Notes: generated by a model not told the origin, from the sequence alone. Positions 35,992-48,600 are shown, counted from the first letter of the stretch. The stretch: DNA of 64,000 nt from Armillaria gallica (GCA_037576215.1 JBANDB010000019.1:565501-629500), one strand, 5' to 3'. Made by a program: numbers and translations.

Positions 35992-36306
35992 CTAGTACTC
36001 AGATGGTGGCTCTCCTTCCTCACCACTGGACGGCCTCACCAATTGAACCTTGTCAAATTCTGCTTTGTTGTCCAGAGTGTCCCATCCACTAGTGACAGTC
36101 CCATAGTGGGTGATCCACTGTTGCATCAGGTTATCCAGGAAAGAATAATGCTCATTCCGATGGATAGCCCTCTCAAATCTGGCCATGTGGCTCTTGAGAA
36201 ACTTGAGCTGGTCCTCATGGATGGGTGCACGAAGGTGATCCTGACACGACACTACTATGACAGAGGTTGGGTTCTTGGGAGTTGGATTGTCAGTGGGTGC
36301 AGTCAT
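35992..36306 (-). CDS. Hypothetical ORF, 104 codons, N-terminal fragment of an agaricomycete family
   Basis: ATG-initiated minus-strand frame with a Pro/Thr-rich start, then EDQLKFLKSHMARFERA and NLMQQWITHYG, like the 'FL...LP.F..A......F......W...' N-terminus of abundant agaricomycete hypothetical proteins. The rest of such a protein is not visible downstream. Likely a truncated copy. Confidence 0.3.
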   Translation of the reverse strand: MTAPTDNPTPKNPTSVIVVSCQDHLRAPIHEDQLKFLKSHMARFERAIHRNEHYSFLDNLMQQWITHYGTVTSGWDTLDNKAEFDKVQLVRPSSGEEGEPPSEY

Positions 36307-37116
36307 GGCAGGAGGATTGGAGGGGGAGAGGGATGAGGAAGGAGTGTTGCATTTTGATGGAGAGTCCCTGTAATGGTAGTTGAATCAGTGATTTGTTTTT
36401 CCAACAATAAAATAAACTCCCACCTAAGTCCCATGTTGGCATTCTGGCTTGCAGAATCTGTGGAAACAATCAATCAGCTTGGCAATGTGACATGTCAGTG
36501 ACCAACACGTTGATATGCTTGGTATCAGGCTACCCGTAGATTTTGTGAATTTCTATCAAATAGCACAGTCTGCAAGCAGTACAGAGAGCTATAGTGGAGG
36601 CTTTACACTGATAGCTAGAATACTACATAAGATAGTGAGCAATACAGTATAAGAATGGGCTTAGAAGCGATATCTAGATGAGTCAACTCTACAAGCCTTC
36701 AACACTGAATGCTATTCCCTGCCCAAAACAAGACTATTTACAGTCAGAACCAAGGGACACATTGAGATGAGGTACAAACAATAAAGCAGAACACAGAAGG
36801 ACTAGATTACTCATCATCTCGACAACTTGAATAAACCTAGAAGAGAATTGCTAAAGTCCACAATGGTTCACAATATGAAATGAACTTAGTCTAGAACATG
36901 AATAAACTTGGAATAACTGAATAACTGATGCTTGGTGCCAAGATAGCTAAAGATCATGCAGTGATTGAAGCAAATACAATCTCGGTCCGATGGTCAATCA
37001 TGATCAGTGGTTACATCCTCAAAATACTGTGCAATTTGTAGTATTGAATAGGAATCCATGCAGCAAGGCAGGAAGGAGTTCCTACAGACCATTAGGACAC
37101 TCCTCGGCAATAGAAT
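36307..37116. other. About 0.8 kb without a gene
   Basis: No frame with recognisable content. The sequence continues, on the far side of the LTR element, at 42,613, because the element's target duplication AGAAT joins the two sides. Confidence 0.4.
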
Positions 37117-37647
37117 TGTTAAGAATCAGGGTATTTAGAGTAGTACACGAGACAATGAATACTCAAGTAAAACCTGAATTGTGGGCAAGGATGTCCTAAA
37201 GCTGAGTTCCAACCACCAAGAGGGATCCGATATGGGTGCTAACAAGTGCTAGGCATAGTTAACGGGTTTGTCAGCAAGTGCTAGGCATAACTGACAGGGT
37301 TTCCAACAAGCGCTAGGCATAGTCGGAAGGCAAATGGAACAGCAAGTGCTAGGCATAACCGATCAGATATGCTTAGTAGATCACACAGTTAAGTGGACAT
37401 CAAAGAGTAGTGAAATTAGATTAAGAGATCCCTAGTATAGTTTATCTACAAGTTTATATACTAAGGGAAGATTCAAGTCATTATTATTCTACCATGTTCC
37501 ATAATATTCTAGTATTAGTACGAAGAATAGAGAAAGTAACAGAAAGTAATAGAAAATACAAGCGAGTCACTGTTAAGACTGAGAAGGCCGAGTATGGGCA
37601 TGTGTTGACTCATGCACCAAGTCAATGGATACATGAAATCCATAACA
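37117..37647 (-). repeat. LTR (531 bp) of the 37-42 kb element
   Basis: TGTTAAG...CATAACA. Contains four copies of an AGCAAGTGCTAGGCATA-type unit at about 37,239-37,359, one more than in the partner LTR. Fifteen substitutions separate the two LTRs, all transitions. Confidence 0.9.
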
Positions 37648-37661
37648 GAGCCCCCCCAGTC
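37648..37661 (-). promoter_or_regulatory. Polypurine tract (minus-strand element)
   Basis: The plus strand reads GAGCCCCCCCAGTC; on the element's sense strand this is a G7 tract immediately before its 3' LTR. Confidence 0.6.
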
Positions 37662-37883
37662 TACATATGCCTTAATGAGGCAAAGGAAAGGTAAATAAAG
37701 AGGTAGAAGAAAGTGAACCGAGTTGTACATTTGAATTGTGCTGTATCAAACTTAGGGGAATAGAATTTATTCCACGTCCTCCACCCATGGAGGGCAAGGT
37801 TCGCCACATTCAGGAATGCCAATGTGTACCAACTTCTCATTCATAGATGGATCGAGAATTAGGTTGAAGTCCAGTTTGGAGGC

Positions 37884-40020
37884 TCAATGAGGTACCGTGA
37901 CTACTGTGAGTGGATGTGTGGATGAATGCCCAGAGTCAACTATTATAGTAAATTCGAATTGGTTCCCATAGCTATATGCACCTAAATTTGGTTCAAGTGA
38001 TATGCAAGTAGAGGAAGCCCGAGGTTGCATGTGACAAAGCTGGGAATTGGTGTGTGCTGCCAGTTCATGGGAGCCATTTCCAAAACGGGAATGATATTGA
38101 TGATGGGCCCCATCATTTCGCTGCCTAATCGATCCTGCCTTTGTTCCATTCATGCTCGAGATTGTATTCAGCTTCTGACATTGCTTTGAAGCCTCAGTAT
38201 TATCAGTTTCGTCTCCTGGTGCATGTATGCATTGCTTAAGGCTCAAGACCTTTGTATCATCCACTGATGGCCCAGATGCAGTCAGTGCTAGGCTTGTCGA
38301 ACATGCAAGAAAGCTCATTTCGGCATGTCCAGAGATTAAACTAGAAGATACTGTAATAAGAATGGTAAACAGTTCCCCTGGTATGCCATTTGAACCACTG
38401 ATGAGCAGAACATTCTGATTTGATTGATTATGTTCAGCTTTCTCTGGGAAATTGAGCTTCGGTGATGCTATATTCTGTGTGGCACTCTTTGGATGGTATT
38501 TGAGCAGCTGTTTTGACTCTTCCTTTTCCAGTGAAATTTCCGCTATAATTGCAAAGCAGCAACACGCTGAAAACCTATGGAAATAAGTTGATTCCAGAAT
38601 GAGCTGGTGAAGGAATTCCGATTGAGGTGAGCATTTAATCTCTTGCAGATCCTGCTGTTGAACCAAGAAACTAGCTGTACGATCCTGTAGCATGGTAGAG
38701 ATTGCTGGAGATCATGAATTTCTGAATCTATGCGAAGCTCGATGTACCAAGGATTCTCCGAGTTCATTGTCTCCAAGAGTGAGAGTGAAACGGGGAACAT
38801 GATGGAAGAAAGTTGTGATATGGTTGTGTCCGGTAGTGTCAAGCTCTTCAAAGGCAGTGTTTAGAATCCTCAGTGCATTGATTGTGACAGCGAGTCGACA
38901 CAGATTATGCTGTCCTAATATGCTGACTCTTTTGAATGGTTCGTTGTCATCGTTTTATCCCCTGGATTCCCCTATGAACACAGTAAAACCTTTTGCAATG
39001 AATATGAACAGGACAGACTGTATTCCCATTTCCTACTGATGTTATAGCATTGTGGATGTTTGCAATGTGAAGGACAAAGAGTTGGGAGACGAGGTGATAG
39101 AGTAAGTCCTTTCCCTGATGCCAACATGTTTCTTGGCTGACATTTTCTTTGGGAAATAGGATGCCATGAATGCAGGATGTGCCTGAATGTCGTTTAGGAG
39201 ACACACAGATGGAGAGTGGCTTCATCGTGCAATGATAGCAAAAGGGATTGGCTTTCATAGTTGCCGGTGAGCTGTTTTCAAAATAGGAATGATATTGATG
39301 ATGTTGATCACCATGGCCTTCCTTTTGCTGCGTTATTGATGCTACCACTGGTTCATTCACCCTCGAGGTTGTGTCTAACCTTCGGTCTTGCATTGATGTC
39401 CCAGGGCTACTCCATGCAATGATGTCCAACACAGTCGTTGTTTGGATGGCACATTGGATGTTTGCACCTGGATCACCAGTCTGATCTTCAAGTCTCCTTA
39501 TTGGTCTGACACACTGTCTTTCCTTGTCACACAATCAGCTATTTATTGAGGCATCTGTGCCAACAATTGTCCCCTTCGCTTTGGATTCCGATGCCTGGAC
39601 TTGGTGTCATTCCGTTAGGACAACATTTAGATCATTTTTGGGAATCACTAGGCCCAAATGCATGTGCCAGCTGTCTTGGGTAATTTCAGAAGTGAGAGGG
39701 GGAGAGACGGTGACCAGAATATAAATCTTGGAGAAAGGTATGTGGGTTGGGCTGGTGTTGAGCTGTATATTCCATTCTAGCTTACTGGCCGCAGCAATCT
39801 CCGGTGATGTTGTCAATGTTATATTCTTAAATTTGAGAAGCTGTGTATAGTCTGCGAGACTGAAAGTGAAGCTGGGAATGTCATAGAAGGAAGTCGCAGT
39901 GATATTCTCGTGTCCGGAGTTGATGACGAACTCTTCAAAGGCAGTGTTTGGAATTGCTGGAGAGTTGATTCTGATTGTGAGTGGATGCCGATTGCACATT
40001 GTCCTAACATGCTGACTCTC
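37884..40020 (-). repeat. Internal diverged tandem duplication in the LTR element
   Basis: The segments around 38,810-38,935 and 39,895-40,015 share TCTTCAAAGGCAGTGTTT, TGTGTCCGG/CGTGTCCGG and ATGCTGACTCT in the same order. Those around 38,085-38,100 and 39,285-39,300 share GGAATGATATTGATGATG. Related protein-level pieces (NPWYIELR / LEWNIQLN, and KWNITLL near 41.3 kb) suggest a repeated domain and perhaps a third, more diverged copy. Its product is unknown. Confidence 0.6.
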
Positions 40021-40824
40021 TCGAGTGGTGCATCATCGTCATTTCATCGTCCGGCTCTACTGATTCCATAAAGCCCTTTCTGGGGATTACAAACACGTCT
40101 GGCTAGATACTCCTTTCATACTGCCTTTAGAATGTTGTACATGTTTGTACAATGATGACCAAAGTGCTTGGAAATGAGGGCATGAGGTGGGTCATACAGT
40201 TGCTGCTGACAAGTTTCCTGGCTAATGTTTCGTTTATCAAATAGGCCACTGCGCATTGTCAGAGGTTGGATGTCAATAGGTATATTGGTACTGGACTCCA
40301 GAGGTATCACAAAGCGTCTGTTGACTACCTCTCCATGCATTCGTCGATGGTTTGGATGCCGGAAAATATAGTCCCTCCAATGGTACAACGGATGCTCCTG
40401 ATTGATAATTGATGGCACTGTATGTAGCCTTCTCAGTTTTGATTCCGCATTTAGCAAGACATGGGCTGTGTAACTGACATTTTGTTCTATCTGTCTGCTC
40501 TCTGAAGTTCGTCTTATGCTTGATGCAAACCTTAGGCTGTGCAGAGAGCATCACAAGTGCCTTCTGGGAGTTACTCGTGATATACGACCCTAAATCGGGG
40601 ACTGGCTTCAAGGCATCACGATCAAAGGTATTCATCCCTAACTGAACCCATGTCTCTTTGCCTACCAGGATGGTAAATCTAAGCAGCAGTTGTACATATT
40701 CTCTCATCCCCATCAGTATACACTGAAAATCACCATTAGTGGATGTGACCCAGCTGGTGATGCGGAAAACTCTCTGTAACCATTTCAGAAGCTGGCTGAT
40801 ATGGTGTCTTACTTGACATGGTAA

Positions 40825-42024
40825 TCAGAAAGTCTTGTTCCTACCTGAAAAGGGTGCACACAGTGTATTTGAAGCAATTTGAAAGGTATGAAGCTCGCTA
40901 TTGGTTGAATGGTGAAGGACTGAATTACTGACATTGTAATTCAGGACTTCGCTCAGAGTTGAAATCTCATCAGGTTTGCCCTCACAATGAATTGAAGTCT
41001 CTGGACTGCTATCCCGAGTAGGTGCATTCATCATTTTGAGCTTCACATCAGAATGATTGCCTTTATGCTCATTGTTGCCCAAGCCTGGAGTATGGGAATG
41101 GCATGATGCTTGACAATAGGGCTGTCCTTGTGTTTCAGCAACCCACGAGTTGTTAGGATGCTGTCCCATGTCTCTTGTAGCCTCATAGTGTGCTCCCCCG
41201 CATCTCCAGTTGGAGGTCGAGGTGTGACAAGAGGTCTTTGACTTGAGAGGATTGGAATGTGGTACAGGAGGAACAGCAGAAGGGTGATATTCCATTTTCC
41301 CGAGATGGGCTCTGTCAGCATTACACTGAGCTGAAAGGAGTCTTTCATCTAGGTATATACACCTCTGAAGTTTATCCCAGTCATGGACATCGTCAAGCAT
41401 ATAGAGGAAATTCTCGACACGAATGCGGTACTGCAAGACATATATCTCAAAGTCATTGGCTGTTAACCCTTTCCCGGTGTCGATGGCCCATACAGGTGGT
41501 CAGAGATCTGAGTAACCAAAGGTTTCAAGAGATGAAGAGGCCAATGAACGGCGAGTCATCAATCTGGTGAGAAATTCCTGATAAATATTTTCATCTAATT
41601 TGTACACAATGTCTTTCACAAATGTGGTACAGGCAGAAATGGACATGAGAAGGTAATCCAGAATGCTCGTCTCTTCTGGAAAGATCTTCGTGTACTAGTT
41701 ATGTGTCAAAGCACTGGCAGTTCATAAGCCATTCCCGAGTTTCCTGTTCCTACCATGTTTGAGTAACTCTATAATGTGATCCTTGCGTGCTTACAAATGT
41801 GAATGTTCCTTGAAGGTAAAAAGGGGAACAGATGATGGCCACAAGCGAGTAATCTTTCTGGTATCAGTGTCTGCAATGTCTACTGGGTCGACTGGCAATA
41901 CAAGTGGTGCTAGAGAATCCGGAAATGCGAATGAGTCGTCGGACAGATGATGGAATGGGGGAGTAGATTGTGAATCACACAAATGGATTGATGCAATGGA
42001 TTCAGACATAGTATTTAAATCCAA
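40825..42024 (-). CDS. Unrecognised frames in the 5' part of the LTR element
   Basis: An ATG-initiated frame (MSESIASIHLCDS, 42,006) begins about 90 nt after the PBS-like site, where Gag would be expected. Further in, VLQYRIRVENFLYMLDDVHD, GKWNITLLLFLLYHIP and a long frame to 40,825 follow, with stops and frame changes. No zinc knuckle or protease motif is seen. This could be a degenerate Gag or a captured gene; I cannot decide. Confidence 0.3.
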
Positions 42025-42092
42025 TGCAATTATGCATGAGAAGGTGTGAAGTGAGCAGGAAATAATGGATAAATCGATTCCCTCTACAAGGT

Positions 42093-42111
42093 GGTCCCAA
42101 TGTGTCCACCA
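42093..42111 (-). promoter_or_regulatory. Primer-binding site candidate
   Basis: The plus strand reads GGTCCCAATGTGTCCACCA, ending in CCA like a mature tRNA 3' end, so the element's sense strand carries the complement starting TGGTGGACAC one nucleotide after its 5' LTR. The tRNA identity is unknown. Confidence 0.55.
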
Positions 42112-42112
42112 A

Positions 42113-42607
42113 TGTTAAGAATCAGGGTATTTAGAGTAGTACACGAGACAATGAATACTCAAGTAAAACCTGAATCGTGAGTGAGGATGTCCTAAAGCTG
42201 AGTTCCAATCACCAAGAGGGATCCAATATGGGTGCTAACAAGCGCTAGGCATAGTTAACAGGTTTGTCAGCAAGCGCTAGGCATAACTGACAGGGTTTCC
42301 AACAAGCGCTAGGCATAACCAATCAGATATGCTTAGTAGATCACACAGTTAAGTGGACATCAAAGAGTAGTGAAATTAGATTAAGAGATCCCTAGTACAG
42401 TTTATCTACAAGTTTATATACTAAGGGAAGATTCAAGTCATTATTATTCTACCATGTTCCATAATATTCTAGTATTAGTACGAAGAATAGAGAAAGTAAC
42501 AGAAAGTAATAGAAAATACAAGTGAGTCACTGTTAAGACTGAGAAGGCTGAGTATGGGCATGTGTTGGCTCATGCACCAAGTCAACGGATACATGAAATC
42601 CATAACA
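42113..42607 (-). repeat. LTR (495 bp) of the 37-42 kb element
   Basis: Same termini as the other LTR. It lacks one 36-bp repeat unit (GTCGGAAGG...AGGCATA in the partner). It is the 5' LTR in the element's own orientation. Confidence 0.9.
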
Positions 42608-42612
42608 AGAAT

Positions 42613-43959
42613 GACCACTAGTCATTCTGTCCAACTGAATAGAAACTTTGGAATGGTGCAATCCTTGTAAATTAATTACTCATCATTTGTATTGATACCC
42701 AGTGCTCATACCATAATTACTTTTAGATACAAGCTCCTATACCTAGACTAGAAATCGTATAAATTAGCAGCGACTAGATGCATAACAGCAGGAAAGCATT
42801 TTCCCATGTTTGTGCTAGTAGCCTTATAGCTACCTAATCAATCACTGGTTTTAATTGCATATCCTCGACTGAAGTGAATTAAGTTTACCAAGTCAACCCC
42901 AAAAGGGCAGCTATAAGTAATCTAGAAGAACTAAGTAGGAAGAAGAGTCGTCTCCACATTTGCGCCTTGCTAGTTGATTGAACTGCTCCGCATACAAAGG
43001 CCTCGTGCTCCCTCACTGACTAAAGTGATCTAGACATGCTAAGTCGACCACAGACCGAAGATGTTGCCTAGTTGAAGTGAAATAAGCCCTAGAACACTTT
43101 AAGTTCAAATAGTTAACGAGTCAGTGTACTCTAGAGTCTGTGTACTCTTTGCAAGTCTCGTACTTGAAGCCAGGACCTGTGTGTTCTTTGTAGAGTCTGT
43201 GTACTCTTTGTAGAACTTTGGTTCTTTGTTGCAAGTGCATGGGCTTGTATTGTAATTGAGTCTGTGTACTCCAGAGCAATTATGCTCTTTGTAGACCTCT
43301 AGGTCTTTGATTGTTCAATTGTTAAAGCTTGTCTAGTTAAAGCCTTACCAGCTCCCCTAGACGAAGTCATTTCGAGTCTAAGCCACTCAAATTATACCTT
43401 ACAAACCCCCACATCCATATACCTCACTATCGCGATTAGTGTATCTCATGTAAACACTTCTAGATTTGAATTGAAGTTGTTTTGAAACAAACCCAATTGA
43501 TTATCAATATCTAAGTACACCATAAGTGCTTCTACCGTTGAAGAGACTCTGTGCATGCAGGCTAGAAATGCAACAGCGTCAAAGACACTGCTCACACCCA
43601 CACCCAACACTACACACACAAACCCTCAAAGTTCTTGGGGGGATATTATGCGATAGAAGCAGATTGAAGCAATACAACTAAACTCTCAGAATCTATGATA
43701 CACACATATAGCAATAGCGCTCATAGGGTATCTAGATCTCTCTAAGTCCAAAGGCTTTTATAACAAGAGGGGCGACAGTTGTCGCCGGGCCTCAAGGCAA
43801 GGTGTACTACAATACACAACTCGTTGCCACACACCAACAAAACCCTCAATAAGCCTTGCGCAACACACCCAGTGACCACAAGCAACTTAAACACACCCTA
43901 AACACGACTCAAAGCTTGCACTCTAAACAGAAACCCTTCAGAACACGTCCACTCAAGCC
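42613..43959. other. Gene-free stretch with short direct repeats
   Basis: No supported ORF. Between about 43,137 and 43,280, GTCTGTGTACTC (with variants) recurs four times, interleaved with CTTTGTAGA, resembling a decayed enhancer or LTR region. No LTR partner was found. Confidence 0.4.
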
Positions 43960-44440
43960 ACAGGATTTGAACCCACACGCTCAAGCTTCCAAACTGATCA
44001 TAGACCCACAGGGTTTGAACCTGTGCTGATCCAGAGAAACAATAACCAAATAAACCCTGTCCGACAAGCCAAAGGGTTTGAACCTCTGCCACTTGCGGAA
44101 ATGAGAACCCTCAAGCACGCACTAATCAGACCACAGGGTTTGAACCTCTGCCACCTGTAGCACCATGCATTAAAAGAAGGCCTCTGTACAAACACTAACC
44201 AGACCAAAGGGTTTGAACCTCTGCCACCTGTAGTATCTTGTACCCAAGAAACACCATCCAACAAGCCAAAGGGTTTGAACCTCTGCCACTTGTGGAAATG
44301 AGAACCCTCAAGCACGCACTAATCAGACCACAGGGTTTGAACCTCTGCCACCTGTAGCACCATACATTAAAAGAAGGCCTCTGTACAAACACTAACCAGA
44401 CCAAAGGGTTTGAACCTCTGCCACCTGTAGCACCACATGT
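43960..44440. repeat. Minisatellite: eight copies of a GGGTTTGAACCTCTGCCAC-type unit in a 197-bp tandem duplication
   Basis: The core GGRTTTGAACC occurs at about 43,967, 44,009, 44,073, 44,136, 44,209, 44,270, 44,333 and 44,406. The block starting with AAGCCAAAGGG at 44,066 is repeated almost exactly at 44,263 (period 197 bp), each block holding three core units and the same spacers (GAGAACCCTCAAGCACGC; AGAAGGCCTCTGTACAAAC). Minus-strand ORFs here are by-products of the repeats. Confidence 0.85.
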
Positions 44441-45475
44441 CACAAGAAACCCTCAAAACTCAAGAGCACGTCTGCAATGACACAATATCTCTTATTCTCA
44501 GGGTAGAGTGCAGTCAACCAATCACTCAAACTGTACACAAGTCCTGTGCTAGCTTTCTACACCCTGTGCGCTACTCAAGTCACTCAAATGTTATCAATAA
44601 AAGGTCTATTCTCTTGCTCGAAGCTACAAACTAATCCCGAAGCTAGAGCACTAAGCTGAGGGCTTTCACGCTCCAACAAGGGGGGTCCGAAACTTGTACA
44701 CTATTACTATACTATGGTATTTATATATATCGTGCTCTACAAATTAATACAACCTGAAATAGTAACTCTTGGCTTGTGGGACTTCCTTTCCTGGGTGCCA
44801 CACATGTTGCCATAATCACACCATTGCTTGGTGCTTACTCAGAGCTCCGGCTTGGGGCCAGATCCTGGTCTCTCAGCTGCGCAACATCGGTTAGCCGCGC
44901 TATCCACACATACTGACATCACCTAGTATCTCCTCAGAGTTGTAGCCTAGAGCGCAACTCATTTTTATAGTAATAATATCTTCTAGTGATTTCTATGGTC
45001 TTCTAGGACCACTAGTTTCTAGTCTAGGCCTTGCGTGCATCGGCCGAAGTCAGAGACATCGGTCTTACTTCAATTCTAAACATTCTGAGGTCTAGAGTGC
45101 TAGCTCCCAGCATGGCCATGCCCTGTGCATCATAGATCAAGGTTACGTGAAGTATCAATTATCTCCTGAGCTTCGCTGGTTCTATTCTTAGTGTGCATCC
45201 TCTGTGCATTGTCAGCATACTCAGTGTCAAGTGCTGGGACTTTATACTTAGTGTGACCCTTATAGTATCACTCTATAGTTAAGCCATGCGCTCCACTGAA
45301 CATCACTCAAGGTCCTTCATTGCCTGTGCTAAGGACATTGCGCGCTAAGGTATCTCGCATTGCTTGGGTATCTAGGTTCTGTAAAATATATGTATTGCTA
45401 CATTTCACGAAATTACACATGTGAATGCTTTTCAAGAGTGTCACCGTACTCACCCTCAAACTTAAACATTGGTGA
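44441..45475. other. About 1 kb without a gene
   Basis: A G-rich tract (CAAGGGGGGTCCG, 44,678) followed by AT-rich sequence is reminiscent of the 3' end of a retroelement, but neither a second LTR nor a duplication supports that. Confidence 0.35.
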
Positions 45476-45495
45476 TTGTGTGTGTGTGTGTGTGA
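45476..45495. repeat. (GT)n microsatellite
   Basis: An uninterrupted run of about nine TG/GT units upstream of the KDZ gene. Confidence 0.9.
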
Positions 45496-45680
45496 GATTC
45501 AGTATCTAGATTGACGATCTAGACACTTGTTGCATTTGTGCGCTGCCTGTTACCAAGCACATCAACGTCCTGCTAAGACTGGAACTCACTCTTTTGCATC
45601 CTTCATGGCCATCATTCTTGTGCATAGTAGATTGAACTATTACATTTTCTTCCTCTGCTTGTTGACTCTGGCGGCGTCTC

Positions 45681-48600
45681 ATGCAAACATGGTCAAACTT
45701 GCTATTTCTTTCAATGTCGACCCATGCCCGAGGAAACAAACGTACATATGCTGTTTATCATCATAACTTGTACCAGGCAACCACAAATTTTGCTGCACCA
45801 ATGATGCAAACTATTTGTATATTATCCGACTGTCTTTGCATACAGGATGCAACTGATTCGACCCTTATGGAGTATCTGCAGGAGGAGGGAGGCACATCGT
45901 CATGGGAAGCCCTCTATGAGGACATGGATGGCTGGGAGAATGTGGATGCTGGACCAGATGCAGAGGGAATCAAGGAGAAACCAGGAGCAAAGAGATATGT
46001 GAATTTGGTGAGCATTGGTGACTCTTAGGGTGGGGTGGTGGCTAAGTACTTTACAGGATGCACCAATGCAGGAATGGGTGGGTAGCAAGGACAATCCAGG
46101 GTATCTGGATGAATATTTGTGAGAGATGCTCCAAAGTGAAGGACAGGGGACAGCGTGTCTGGATGCCTGCCCCTTGTGTGTGAATGTTCTGCCTGATGAG
46201 AGATACTGGGATAACAGTCCAGTCATTCTCTGCCAAGAGTGTGGTGCTGGCCTCCTTGAGTGTACTTATTGCACAGTAAAACATCATGGCAGAATGCCTC
46301 TTTATTGTCTGAAGGTGAGCACTTGATCTAAACTGTTTTGCCTGGTAATGAACAAGTATTAGAAGTGGAATGGGGTTTTTTTTGAACATGAGATGCTCAA
46401 GAATCTCAGGCTCCATGTCCAGCTCGGACATCCCAGCATGCGATGTATCAGCCCATACCCTGGGCCCAAGGACTTCACCATCATACATGTGAATGGAATT
46501 CACAAGGTCGCTGTGGATTTCTGTGGCTGTGAGCACCATGTTCCCAATCGTGTTCAATGTTTATGTTTCAACTGGTATCCCACGACAACATGTAAACCCA
46601 GAGTTGTGCTAACATGGCTGTCTTGAAGCACTTCCACATTCAAACCTTGGTGGGAAAGGTTTCTGCATATGAGTATTACAGTGGACTTACACATTTGATA
46701 GACAACATGGAGCTGGATTTGCCAAAGGTAAGGTGATCCAATATTTCATAGTGGCCTGGCTAATGTTCCTCTCCCTCAGACACATTATCACTCCTTCTTC
46801 CAAATGTCCTGTCAATTTTGACATCTGTTGCTGCTAAAACACACCAGTTGGGGGCTCATCAAGGATGGGATCACGTCTGTGGGACCGGGTGAGTTGGCAT
46901 TGAGGTGTATTGCATGCCCTCAGCCAGGTTGGAACCTACCAGAAGGCTGGGAGACTACTCCTGAGTCTGAACAGTGAGGAATTACACACATTTCACCATT
47001 GGCAGTGGTTGACATGTTTGACTAGATACATCTATTGTCCCATTTTGGCTGTCAATGCCAATTTTTGTCTCAGAGCTTTGTCTAAATCAACACAGGAATG
47101 AGATCCTGGTTTACACACTGGGCACATGTACTTCATGGAGCACAATGCATACCTCAGTCATGTATGAAAATACACAAGTCAAAAAGATGTGAGTATGGCA
47201 CTTAGGGTCTGCTGTCTGGTTCTCTGACCTGTTGGTACCAGATTAGCAGTTGTAGCAGCTTTCGAATGCTGGCACATGCTGAGTCCAAGAACAACCATGG
47301 TCTCCGAGTGACTTGTGTTGGGATCTGTGTGTGCATGTCATGAAGCCATGATGCTGTTGGCTGCAGGAGATCTGCAAATTGGTGAGAGGTATAGCGCTGT
47401 TGAGTTGTCCTGCGAAGCCCAGCTTACCTTTGTACAGATACTGTAACATGGACTATATTGCAGGTTCAGCAGTGAAGAACTTCAACAAATGCAAGTAAGT
47501 TTTGTTCTCTTACGACATTGCTTGCCAGTGGCATGGCAAGCTACAGGAGCATATGAAGAAACTCCCAGAGAATGCCAGGATCTGACCAGACATGGTACTC
47601 AGTTATAGTATTCCTAAGCTACACTGCAAGGTGCACAAGTACACCTGTCAGTGTCAATTTTCAATGAACCTGACACCTGGGGTGGTGTGCACATGTGGAG
47701 AGGGTGTGGAGCATACCTGGGATGACATCAATCCTTGTGCATCATTGACAAAAGAGATGGGACCAGGCACGAGACACAATACTATTGATGACCAGTTTAG
47801 TGGTCATAATTGGAGAAAATGGATTCTTTTAGGTGAGTTTGTTTGTGGACAGTGATACAAGACATTCTGATGGATTATGAAGGTCATCTGGTACATGATT
47901 GGTGAGACACAGCTATCCAGCAGCTCTCTCTTCAGATGTCAGGTCATCTAGTCCTCACAGAGGTGCTCCCCAATCTGAGCTGGGTGGCAGAATGGACTTG
48001 CAAGGTAGAGACATGGGAGAAGGACAGTAGTGCTCAGAATCCTTATTTCAGAGAGGCAAAGCGTAAGTCTAAGGATTGACATGTAGCGCTGCTTAGATTC
48101 TGATGGTGATGCAATGTCTGGATGTGTCTGAGGCTGTTGTCAAGCATAGGCTCAAGGAACAGGATTGTACCACTATCTGGAACAGGGCAGTGCATCTGCA
48201 CTTGAGCTCACTGACATTGGCTATTGGGATGGGTCTACTATTGGAAGAAAATCAGTGAGCATCCTATGCTGGGTAGATATGGAGGAGGCTAACATCTCTG
48301 TAACAGGCGACATCTTCTGCTGGATTACAAGGAAACGGACAAGTGCCCGCTGACAATCACTGAAAAGGGCAAGCAACTTCAGTGTCACAATACACTATAG
48401 CAGCAGATTGTGCAATTCAGAGGAATGCAAGCAGCATACATGCTGTGTGTGGCCACTTTGGTGGCTGAGGCTCCAGTGAGAACAGATGATCCTGTGGACA
48501 TGGAGTTACTACCACTTTGGCTTCCATCAGCCTTAGACGGTGTACAACAGACAGAGGGATGCAAACCAGGCCTCATCAAGATCAAAGAGCAGTTATGAGA

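Larger units (their letters stand above)
37117..42607 (-). mobile_element. LTR retrotransposon without recognisable pol (probably non-autonomous)
   Basis: 5,491 bp between direct LTRs of 531 bp (37,117-37,647) and 495 bp (42,113-42,607), flanked by AGAAT (37,112-37,116 and 42,608-42,612). On the minus strand a G-rich tract (GACTGGGGGGGCTC) abuts one LTR and a PBS-like TGGTGGACACATTGGGACC follows the other after 1 nt, so the element runs right to left. The 4.5-kb interior has minus-strand frames (for example 41,436-40,825 and 38,693-37,884) but no DDE, YVDD or protease motif that I can find. A diverged tandem duplication with a period near 1.09 kb occupies about 37.85-40.03 kb. Confidence 0.85.

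Noticed and set aside
43960..44440. Minus-strand ORFs with repeated AEVQTLW / RGSNPL
   Set aside because: They are translations of the tandem repeat and not evidence for a protein.
44695..45402. Possible solo LTR (TGTACAC...GCTACA) after a G-rich tract
   Set aside because: No flanking duplication and no second copy in the window.
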